Below are positions 1 to 4,327 of a DNA stretch of 5,138 nt, in pieces. The stretch is from an uncultured Lachnospiraceae bacterium. Lineage in GTDB: Bacteria > Bacillota_A > Clostridia > Lachnospirales > Lachnospiraceae. The stretch lies in assembly GCA_946614075.1 (NCBI GenBank), contig CAMOGO010000114.1, forward strand, positions 1-5,138, given 5' to 3'. The position numbers and the translations under genes were made by a program. A model generated the notes under the pieces. It ran no database searches. It was given only the letters and a program-made list of their open reading frames with translations, and was not told where the DNA came from. Positions within the stretch are counted from its first letter, which is position 1. Each line of letters starts with the position of its first letter.

Positions 1-320
1 TTGATGTCGGGAGAAGCCATGTAGCGCACATTGCCGCCGCTCTCGCCTGTGAAGGACGGATCAAAGGCGATCGTGAGGAAGCCTCTTTCCGCCATGGTCT
101 GTGCATAGAGTCCGGAGCACTGCTCCTTGACGGCGCCGAAAGGTCCGCAGACCGCGATGGCCGGAAGCTTACCCTCCGCATTCTTCGGAACATACATGTC
201 CGCCGCCAGGGTGATGCCATAGCGGTTTACAAACGTAACCTTGCAATGATCCACTTTATCGCTCTTCGGGAAGGTCTTGTCCCATTCCTGTGTCAGCTTC
301 AGTTCTTCCTTCTTCATCAT
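1..320 (-). CDS. Alpha/beta hydrolase, N-terminal part (gene runs off the left edge)
   Basis: The visible 106 residues begin MMKKEELKLTQEWDKTF. They contain the lid/strand region 'VTFVNRYGITLAADMYVP', then 'LPAIAVCGPFGAVKEQ' (about residues 53-68, the first core beta strand followed by an oxyanion-type loop) and 'MAERGFLTIAFDPSFTGESGG' (about 76-96). This is the start of an alpha/beta hydrolase of the dienelactone-hydrolase/YcjY-like group, usually about 300 residues. The nucleophile elbow and the catalytic Ser/Asp/His lie outside the window, so the substrate cannot be inferred. No signal peptide is visible, so it is probably cytoplasmic. The start at 320 is chosen because AGGAG lies 7 nt upstream; a second ATG follows directly. 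It sits 20 bp after the stop of the small 341-562 gene, so the two are very likely cotranscribed and under the divergent LysR regulator. The fold assignment is firm; the physiological role is unknown. Confidence 0.85.
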   Translation of the reverse strand, partial: MMKKEELKLTQEWDKTFPKSDKVDHCKVTFVNRYGITLAADMYVPKNAEGKLPAIAVCGPFGAVKEQCSGLYAQTMAERGFLTIAFDPSFTGESGGNVRYMASPDI

Positions 321-340
321 GATCCATCTCCTCGCTTTCT

Positions 341-562
341 TTACTTTCTCTGCTTTTCCTGACTCCGGATCAGGAAATCCATGCGGTCTACCTTGCGCTG
401 GCTCTCATGCATCTTTTCGACAAGCATGCAGCGCTGTACTTTCATCTGATGCAGCATTTCCTCGTAGCTTCCGGCTTCATAGAGAGTACCGATTTTCTCA
501 GCCGTTTCCATACTGCACCCGGCATCGGAAAGTCCCTGTATCAGTTTTTCCTTTACACTCAT
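341..562 (-). CDS. Small helical protein of unknown function (73-74 aa)
   Basis: The gene encodes a short, charged, probably all-helical soluble protein. It starts MSVKEKLIQGLSDAGCS and ends in a heptad-rich stretch (MHESQRKVDRMDFLIRSQEKQRK) that could form a coiled coil. It has two Cys (in DAGCS and QRCM), too few and too far apart for an obvious metal site. I recognise it as a type of small conserved-looking protein in Clostridia but cannot name a family or a function. The C-terminal half resembles the dimerisation helix of MerR regulators, but no DNA-binding domain is present. ATG at 562 is chosen; GTG at 565 is directly upstream and equally possible (AAGGG lies 6 nt before the GTG and 9 nt before the ATG). 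It is the first gene of a two-gene operon with the alpha/beta hydrolase, 20 bp apart, and is divergent from lysR. It may be a partner or regulator of the hydrolase; that is inference only. Confidence 0.75.
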   Translation of the reverse strand: MSVKEKLIQGLSDAGCSMETAEKIGTLYEAGSYEEMLHQMKVQRCMLVEKMHESQRKVDRMDFLIRSQEKQRK

Positions 563-601
563 CACCCAGGACCCTTTCTGAATTTAAGCTTTTTTCACGC
601 C

Positions 602-625
602 GCCGGATGGTTTTTTCCCTCCGGC
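602..625 (-). other. Hairpin at predicted 5' end of the small-protein/hydrolase mRNA
   Basis: The arms 602-610 and 617-625 form a 9-bp stem with one mismatch around a six-base A (minus strand) loop. The predicted transcription start of the leftward operon is near 625, so the hairpin would occupy the first nucleotides of the leader. It has no following T-run in the leftward direction, so it is not a terminator for that strand. A 5'-end hairpin often protects mRNA from decay; that role is inferred here. Confidence 0.45.
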
Positions 626-631
626 AACGCT

Positions 632-661
632 ATCATAACCGCTTGTAAAGAGGCGTGCTAA
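632..661 (-). promoter_or_regulatory. Predicted promoter of the small-protein/hydrolase operon
   Basis: On the minus strand, a -35-like TTAGCA (661-656) is followed after 18 bp by TATGAT (637-632), which matches five of six bases of the -10 consensus. The start point would be near 625, leaving a leader of about 60 nt. The weak -35 fits a promoter that needs an activator, as expected for a LysR target. The element overlaps the rightward lysR promoter. Confidence 0.5.
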
Positions 662-671
662 TAGTTATAAT
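643..671 (+). promoter_or_regulatory. Predicted lysR promoter
   Basis: TTGTAA (643-648) and a perfect TATAAT (666-671) are separated by the optimal 17 bp, giving a start point near 678. It interleaves with the leftward promoter, so RNA polymerase could probably occupy only one at a time. The putative LysR operator begins just after the start point. Confidence 0.6.
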
Positions 672-680
672 TCATTTCGT

Positions 681-701
681 GATATTCCTTTCTGGAATGT
701 C
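681..701. promoter_or_regulatory. Putative LysR operator (inverted repeat with T-N11-A)
   Basis: The arms GATATTCC (681-688) and GGAATGTC (694-701) surround a 5-bp spacer and match at seven of eight positions. The central part fits the T-N11-A signature of LysR-type recognition sites. The centre (691) is about 66 bp upstream of the leftward start point, the usual place for the LysR recognition site. It is about 13 bp downstream of the predicted lysR start, where binding would repress lysR. The geometry is seen in the sequence; binding by this protein is inferred. Confidence 0.55.
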
Positions 702-733
702 ATCTGATATACATCACACGAGGAGCGTTTCTG

Positions 734-1621
734 ATGGAAATTCGTACGTTGCGTTACTTTCTGGCAGTTGCCAGAGAAGAAAACATGACCCGGGCGGCTG
801 AGATCCTGCATGTCACACAGCCGACTCTGTCTAAGGCTCTGAAATCCCTGGAGGACGAGCTCGGGAAAAAGCTTTTTACCCGGCAAAGCTTCAGCATCCG
901 GCTGACCGAGGAGGGTGTCCTGCTCCGCAACCGTGCGGAGGACCTCATCAGCATGGCGGACAAGATCGAGCAGGAGTTCATTTCCCTCGATGACATCAGC
1001 GGAGGGGAGCTGTATCTGGGGCTTGCGGAATCCTTCCAGATCCGCTATCTGGCCCGGGTGATCAAGGATTTTAAGACGCGCTATCCCAACCTGCATTACC
1101 ACATCACGAGCGGTGATACGGAGCAGATCGCGGACAAGCTGGATAAAGGGCTCCTGGACTTTCTGGTCCTGGCGGAGCTGCCGGACAGCCGGAAATACGA
1201 GTATCTGGCCTTCCCGGAAAGAGATGTATGGGGGCTCGTGATCCCCGAGGGAGATGCGCTGGCCCAAAAGGATGTGATGCGGTCCGAGGACCTGGCCGGG
1301 CAGCCTTTGTTCTGCTCCGAGCAGGCCTGGAACGGTGATATCAAAAAATGGGCGGGGAGCTCGTTTTCAAAAATGAGGCTGGAGGGGTCCTTCCGGCTTT
1401 CCTACAATGGCTCTGTCTTTGCACGGGAAGGTCTCGGCTACCTGCTGACCTTCCGCCATCTGATCGACACCTCCCAGGGAAGCGGACTGGTGTTCCGTCC
1501 CCTGGAGCCGCCGCTCGAGACCACTCTCTATATTGCCTGGAACCGCTATCAGGCCTTCACGCCCATCGCAGAGCGCTTCCTGCAGCAGTTGAAGACATCG
1601 TTTTCCGCCTCATCGATCTAG
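734..1621 (+). CDS. LysR-family transcriptional regulator
   Basis: This is a 295-residue protein, the standard length for the family. Residues 1-60 form the winged helix-turn-helix: 'MEIRTLRYFLAVAREENMTRAAEILHVTQPT' followed by 'SLEDELGKKLFTR' (38-50), the most conserved LysR signature. Residues about 60-88 are the linker helix. Residues about 91-290 form the periplasmic-binding-protein-like effector domain ('GELYLGLAESFQIRYLARVIKDFKTRYPNL' at its start). The effector cannot be deduced. The start is fixed by GAGGAG 8 nt upstream. It is divergent from the small-protein/hydrolase operon across a 171-bp gap that holds a T-N11-A inverted repeat. It therefore most likely activates that operon in response to a small molecule and represses itself. 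The gene converges on the aldo/keto reductase gene, with a hairpin terminator between them. Confidence 0.95.
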   Translation: MEIRTLRYFLAVAREENMTRAAEILHVTQPTLSKALKSLEDELGKKLFTRQSFSIRLTEEGVLLRNRAEDLISMADKIEQEFISLDDISGGELYLGLAESFQIRYLARVIKDFKTRYPNLHYHITSGDTEQIADKLDKGLLDFLVLAELPDSRKYEYLAFPERDVWGLVIPEGDALAQKDVMRSEDLAGQPLFCSEQAWNGDIKKWAGSSFSKMRLEGSFRLSYNGSVFAREGLGYLLTFRHLIDTSQGSGLVFRPLEPPLETTLYIAWNRYQAFTPIAERFLQQLKTSFSASSI

Positions 1622-1660
1622 TATCGATCCAGTCCTCCCCTTGACGCTGCAGCAACCGCT

Positions 1661-1680
1661 GCCGCGATGTGGCGGCTTTT
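1661..1680 (+). terminator. Intrinsic terminator after lysR
   Basis: A GCCGC (1661-1665) / GCGGC (1672-1676) stem with a 6-nt loop is followed by TTTTAT, 39 bp after the lysR stop. The stem is short but all G/C. It suits rightward transcription only. For the convergent reductase, the leftward strand has just a run of six T (1689-1684) behind a weak ATTTC/GAAAT stem, so its termination is less certain. Confidence 0.55.
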
Positions 1681-1698
1681 ATCAAAAAACCATTTCTC

Positions 1699-2841
1699 TT
1701 ATTCGAAATACCCCGCCACGTCCTTGAGATAATCCCGGATGGGCAGGTGCTGGGGGCAGATGCTCTCGCACTGGCCGCAGCCTATGCAGTCGCTTGCGCG
1801 GCCAAAGACCTCCAGGAGGCTCTGGTAATACTCCTTCTGGGTCGTGGCGCCCTTGCCCTCCGGCTCCTGATTGTCGATATTGTACAGGGAGAAATATTTC
1901 GGGATCGGGATATTGGCCGGGCAGCCGGAGGTACAGTACGCGCAGCCGGTGCACGGGATGGTCACCCGGTTCCGGATATAGTATACGACCTTCTTCAGGG
2001 CCTCGAGCTCTTCTGCATTTAACGGCTTTTCCTCTGCCATGAAGGAGGTATTATCCGCGAGCTGCTCCATGCTGCTCATGCCGGAAAGCACCATCATGAC
2101 CTCCGGAGGCGTCGCCGCAAAGCGGATCGCCCACGAAGCCGCGGACCAGTCCGGATGAAGGCTTTTCTGCAGATCCACCGCTGCCCTCGGCAGATTGACC
2201 AGCGTCCCGCCCTTGACAGGCTCCATAACGATGACCTTTTTCCCATGGCGCACGGCGGTCTCATAGCACAGCCGGCTCCGGATCCCCTCGCTCTCCCAGT
2301 CAAGGTAATTCAGCTGCAGCTGTACAAACTCCGCCTCCGGAAACTCCGTCAGTATCGTGTCCAGCAACCGTTCATCATCGTGATAGGAAAAGCCGATATG
2401 CTTCACCAGGCCTGCCCTCTTTTTTTCGATCAACCAGTCAAAGGCACCGATCTCCTTCATCTCCGGGTAAGAAAATGTATTGAGATCGTGGATCAGGTAA
2501 TAGTCGAAATACGAAACGCCGGTCCGTCTCAGCTGGTCCTGGAAAATCTGCTCCTTCTCTCCACCATCGTGTATATAGTCGATATGCAGCTTGTCAGCCA
2601 GTGTGTAGGCATCGCGGGGATACCGTGACGTCAGGATCTCCTTCACCGCATCCTCACTCGCGTAGTCATGGTACATCCACGCCGTGTCGAAGTACGTGAA
2701 GCCACGCTGGATAAACAGATCGACCATCTTTTTTGACTCTTCGATGTCTATGCTGCTGTCGTCATTCGGATCCGTTAACGGCAGCCTCATCAGCCCGAAG
2801 CCAAGCTTCGCAGCGGGTATCAAATCTATTCTATCTATCAT
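1699..2841 (-). CDS. Aldo/keto reductase with C-terminal 2[4Fe-4S] ferredoxin domain
   Basis: This 380-residue protein has full length for this group. Residues about 10-285 form an aldo/keto reductase barrel with the catalytic tetrad visible as D52 and Y57 ('YFDTAWMY'), K84 ('LADKL') and H118 ('YYLIHDL'). Residues about 295-370 carry two cluster motifs: C297, C300, C303, C307-P and C352, C355, C358, C362-P, the bacterial ferredoxin pattern for two 4Fe-4S clusters. It probably reduces a carbonyl in the cytoplasm, with electrons passing through the clusters as well as, or instead of, NAD(P)H; the substrate is unknown. The ATG at 2841 is set by AGGA 5 nt upstream, which belongs to a partial copy of the adjacent 10-bp repeat array. 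No promoter is obvious in the 189 bp before it, so it may be read from the upstream DNA-repair genes. It converges with lysR. Confidence 0.93.
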   Translation of the reverse strand: MIDRIDLIPAAKLGFGLMRLPLTDPNDDSSIDIEESKKMVDLFIQRGFTYFDTAWMYHDYASEDAVKEILTSRYPRDAYTLADKLHIDYIHDGGEKEQIFQDQLRRTGVSYFDYYLIHDLNTFSYPEMKEIGAFDWLIEKKRAGLVKHIGFSYHDDERLLDTILTEFPEAEFVQLQLNYLDWESEGIRSRLCYETAVRHGKKVIVMEPVKGGTLVNLPRAAVDLQKSLHPDWSAASWAIRFAATPPEVMMVLSGMSSMEQLADNTSFMAEEKPLNAEELEALKKVVYYIRNRVTIPCTGCAYCTSGCPANIPIPKYFSLYNIDNQEPEGKGATTQKEYYQSLLEVFGRASDCIGCGQCESICPQHLPIRDYLKDVAGYFE

Positions 2842-2845
2842 CTGT

Positions 2846-2850
2846 GTCCT
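2846..2850 (-). promoter_or_regulatory. Reductase ribosome binding site formed by a partial repeat unit
   Basis: On the minus strand AGGAC (2850-2846) continues the phase of the 10-bp array as an incomplete last unit, and the reductase ATG (2841) follows its AGGA core after 5 nt. It is the best-placed Shine-Dalgarno element for this gene, so the array's edge supplies the translation signal. Spacing and match are seen; use by ribosomes is inferred. Confidence 0.6.
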
Positions 2851-3010
2851 GATCCTTTCTGATCCTTTCTGATCCTTCCTGATCCTTCCTGATCCTTCCT
2901 GGTCCTTCCTGGTCCTTTCTGGTCCTTCCTGGTCCTTCCTGGCCCTTCCTGATCCTTCCTGGTCCTTCCTGGTCCTTCCTGATCCTTCCTGGTCCTTCCT
3001 GGCCCTTCCT
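2851..3010. repeat. Tandem array of sixteen 10-bp repeats
   Basis: There are sixteen contiguous units of exactly 10 bp, plus-strand consensus G(A/G)(T/C)CCTT(C/T)CT, or AGGAAGG(A/G)(C/T)C on the mRNA-sense strand. Five variants occur: GGTCCTTCCT six times, GATCCTTCCT five, GATCCTTTCT two, GGCCCTTCCT two, GGTCCTTTCT once. Partial units flank it (2846-2850 and 3011-3015). Differences are nearly all transitions, and variants cluster: GATC forms sit mostly near the reductase, and a GGTCC/GGCCC pair recurs 60 bp apart, as expected from slippage or unequal exchange. The array fills almost all of the gap between the SRAP gene (stop at 3031) and the reductase start. The sense strand is purine-rich with two Shine-Dalgarno-like GGA motifs per unit. 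Confidence 0.97.
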
Positions 3011-3030
3011 GGTCTCCATGGGTTTGTGCC

Positions 3031-3636
3031 TCAGACCGCTTTCTCAAAAACCATATCTGTCAGGGCCTCGCCCATAAGGTCCTCCGGCTTTGTGTCCGGC
3101 CGGATCCAGGCATCGATGCATCTTTCCGGCAGGATCAGAGGCATCCGGTCATGGATGAAGCGGATCTCCTCGCCGGGCTCCCTGGTCAGGATCACAAAGA
3201 CCGGGAGGCCCTCCTCGATCCGGTACAGACCGCAGAGCCAGGTCATGGCGGAGCCCCTCGGCTGGATCATATACTTGTCCCCGCTGCGGGTCTTCCCGTC
3301 GCTCGTGTGCAGATGCTCCCACTCAAAGTACCAGGATGCCGGCACGATACAGCGCCTACGCTCCCAGGATTCTTTAAAGGTCAGCTTGGAACCGGCGGTC
3401 TCGGACCGGGCGTTCAGCAGGAGCGTTTTCCCGGAGAAGCCCCATTTCATGGGAAAGACCGCCCGGTTACCGGCGCGATTCGGCGCAATGACCGGCACCA
3501 CATCGGTCGGCCGGATCTCCCCGTACGTTTTGATCCCCGTCGTTTTCAGGTAATTCTGACACAGCGGGGAGCGGTTCATCTCTTCAACAATCGCCCGAAG
3601 CTCCGGCGATTCCTCGGTCCAGTACCGGCAGCACAT
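3031..3636 (-). CDS. SRAP-domain protein (HMCES/YedK-like abasic-site crosslinker)
   Basis: This 201-residue protein covers the whole SRAP fold. After removal of Met1, Cys2 is the catalytic N-terminus that crosslinks to abasic sites in single-stranded DNA. The other active-site residues are in place: N75 in 'NARSET' (75-80), E105 in 'SWYFEWE', and H162 in 'IHDRMPLIL'. In this family the protein caps abasic sites covalently as a thiazolidine and can later release itself. Residue 3 is Cys (MCCR) where Escherichia coli YedK has Gly. The start is certain because Cys2 must follow Met; AGGAG lies 7 nt upstream, inside the yolD-like gene, which it overlaps by 53 bp. The neighbours (Y-family polymerase and YolD-like protein) support a role in tolerance of DNA damage. 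No LexA box is visible; the operon promoter lies outside the window. Confidence 0.95.
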   Translation of the reverse strand: MCCRYWTEESPELRAIVEEMNRSPLCQNYLKTTGIKTYGEIRPTDVVPVIAPNRAGNRAVFPMKWGFSGKTLLLNARSETAGSKLTFKESWERRRCIVPASWYFEWEHLHTSDGKTRSGDKYMIQPRGSAMTWLCGLYRIEEGLPVFVILTREPGEEIRFIHDRMPLILPERCIDAWIRPDTKPEDLMGEALTDMVFEKAV

Positions 3637-4171
3637 AGAAGTTCTCCTCTAACAATGAATCTTTTTGGAATATATCTCCCGGCGCTTCGATACTCCGGAT
3701 ATTCTCCATCCGTATCCGCATCCCGTCCACCAGGATTGTCTTTGTTACCTCAGCGTCTACATTCCGGCAGATACCGGTGATCGTTTTATACTGACCCTGT
3801 AAGCCGTAGGCTTCGCTGTTTACATCGCTGCAGGGCTCGTAATAGGTGACGGTGATCTGCACATGATTTGCCCTGGCCATCTGTCCATTATAGGTCAGGC
3901 TGTGAAGGATGCCAAGCCTCCGATCGAGCTCTGTCTGGTCCTCCGGGCTTAGGGTCATCCGGTCCGTATAGAGCTCATTCTTCATCAGGATCGCGAAATT
4001 GAACCCCCGCAGGGCATCAAAGGGCGCAAAGAGCTTGGCTCTCTTCCTGACGTCCATCTGCGGGTGCCGCAGCCTGAAACTGTCATACCGGTCATGCTGA
4101 GGCTTCCCCTTCAGAAAAACATCCCGGTACCGGAAGCCAGCCGGCATCGACATTGCTCCTATGGCATACAT
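3584..4171 (-). CDS. YolD-like protein, partner of Y-family polymerase
   Basis: This 195-residue protein resembles the YolD-like family that sits beside UvrX/DinB-type polymerases in Firmicutes. Landmarks are 'MPAGFRYRDVFL' (9-20), the core 'KRAKLFAPFDALRGFNFA' (43-60), 'LDRRLGIL' (82-89), and the beta-strand half with 'VQITVTYYEPC' (104-114), 'ITGICRNVD' (131-139) and 'MRIRMENIRSIE' (151-162). Its molecular function is not established; the constant pairing suggests it assists or controls the polymerase. The start at 4171 has GAGGAGG 8 nt upstream. ATG at 4147 (MPAGF) also has AGGAG 8 nt upstream and is an alternative. The frame stays open upstream to 4318 but only through the hairpin cluster, so that extension is not accepted. 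The last 27 or so residues, after 'APGDIF', look like an added tail and include the ribosome binding site and start of the SRAP gene. Confidence 0.82.
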   Translation of the reverse strand: MYAIGAMSMPAGFRYRDVFLKGKPQHDRYDSFRLRHPQMDVRKRAKLFAPFDALRGFNFAILMKNELYTDRMTLSPEDQTELDRRLGILHSLTYNGQMARANHVQITVTYYEPCSDVNSEAYGLQGQYKTITGICRNVDAEVTKTILVDGMRIRMENIRSIEAPGDIFQKDSLLEENFYVLPVLDRGIAGASGDC

Positions 4172-4195
4172 CTCACGCACCTCCTCAAAACCCCA

Positions 4196-4210
4196 GCCTG
4201 ATGCAAACTC
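4196..4210. repeat. 15-bp direct repeat, copy 1
   Basis: GCCTGATGCAAACTC occurs here and again, identical, at 4308-4322, with 97 bp between the copies. The other copy forms the loop and one arm of the largest hairpin. Together they bracket the hairpin cluster, just upstream of the yolD-like ribosome binding site. They could be remnants of a duplication or the flanks of an inserted element. Confidence 0.85.
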
Positions 4211-4221
4211 CGACCTTTGCC

Positions 4222-4254
4222 TTTTGGTGAAGCCTGCGGTAAGCTTCACCAAAA
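4222..4254. repeat. Hairpin D (12-bp stem)
   Basis: The arms 4222-4233 (TTTTGGTGAAGC) and 4243-4254 are perfect complements around a 9-nt loop. It is the last hairpin in the transcribed (leftward) direction, 51 nt before the yolD-like ATG. Its 5' arm on the RNA takes up the U-run that follows hairpin C, so the two structures compete for those bases. Confidence 0.85.
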
Positions 4255-4270
4255 TCCGCCTGCGGCGGAT
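4254..4270. repeat. Hairpin C (7-bp stem, 3-nt loop), possible attenuator
   Basis: ATCCGCC (4254-4260) and GGCGGAT (4264-4270) pair perfectly around TGC. Read leftward, the G/C-rich stem ends in a run of four U (GGCGGAUUUUGG), so it resembles a weak intrinsic terminator within the operon. Hairpin D would sequester that U-run. Confidence 0.75.
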
Positions 4271-4272
4271 AC

Positions 4273-4285
4273 GCGCCTTCGGCGC
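4273..4285. repeat. Hairpin B (5-bp stem)
   Basis: GCGCC and GGCGC surround three bases; on the plus strand this reads as a C(TTCG)G tetraloop type. It is short, but it lies 2 bp from hairpin C and within a run of four consecutive palindromes. Confidence 0.65.
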
Positions 4286-4296
4286 TAGGCCTGTAC

Positions 4297-4327
4297 GGGC
4301 TGAGTTTGCCTGATGCAAACTCAGCCC
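4297..4327. repeat. Hairpin A (13-bp perfect stem) at the polymerase stop codon
   Basis: The arms 4297-4309 (GGGCTGAGTTTGC) and 4315-4327 pair perfectly around a 5-nt loop. The stem begins on the last base of the polymerase TAG stop. No T-run follows leftward, so it is not a standard terminator; it could block 3' exonucleases and set different RNA levels for the genes on either side. It contains the second 15-bp direct repeat (4308-4322). Confidence 0.88.
4308..4322. repeat. 15-bp direct repeat, copy 2
   Basis: This is identical to 4196-4210. Its GCAAACTC part pairs with GAGTTTGC at 4302-4309 to form hairpin A. The same 4302-4309 arm is also complementary to 4203-4210 in the other copy, which allows an alternative long-range stem enclosing hairpins B, C and D. 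Confidence 0.85.

Noticed and set aside
188..205. LexA-like GAAC/ATGTCC palindrome
   Set aside because: The dyad is imperfect, lies inside the hydrolase coding region, and is far from any promoter. No convincing LexA box was seen elsewhere in the window.
665..1267. A 200-residue minus-strand frame opposite lysR
   Set aside because: It is antisense to a clear LysR gene, starts without a ribosome binding site and shows no recognisable domain.
2155..2628. A 157-residue plus-strand frame inside the reductase
   Set aside because: It is antisense to the reductase, which has complete catalytic and cluster motifs in its own frame, and it lacks any recognisable domain.
2851..3010. CRISPR-like array
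   Set aside because: The units are 10 bp and contiguous with no unique spacers, so it is a simple tandem repeat.
2831..3047. Two long repeat-encoded reading frames (Arg/Lys/Asp/Gln/Gly-rich peptides) on the minus strand
   Set aside because: They are open only because the 10-bp unit contains no stop in any frame. Starts at 3019 (ATG) and 3047 (TTG) lack a ribosome binding site, and the composition is purely that of the repeat.
4172..4318. A 49-residue N-terminal extension of the YolD-like protein
   Set aside because: The extension reads through the hairpin cluster, gives a basic low-conservation stretch, and has no ribosome binding site, whereas the ATG at 4171 has GAGGAGG 8 nt upstream.
4297..4327. 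Hairpin A as the transcription terminator of the polymerase gene
   Set aside because: The stem is strong, but no T-run follows on the transcribed strand and downstream genes appear to need the same transcript.
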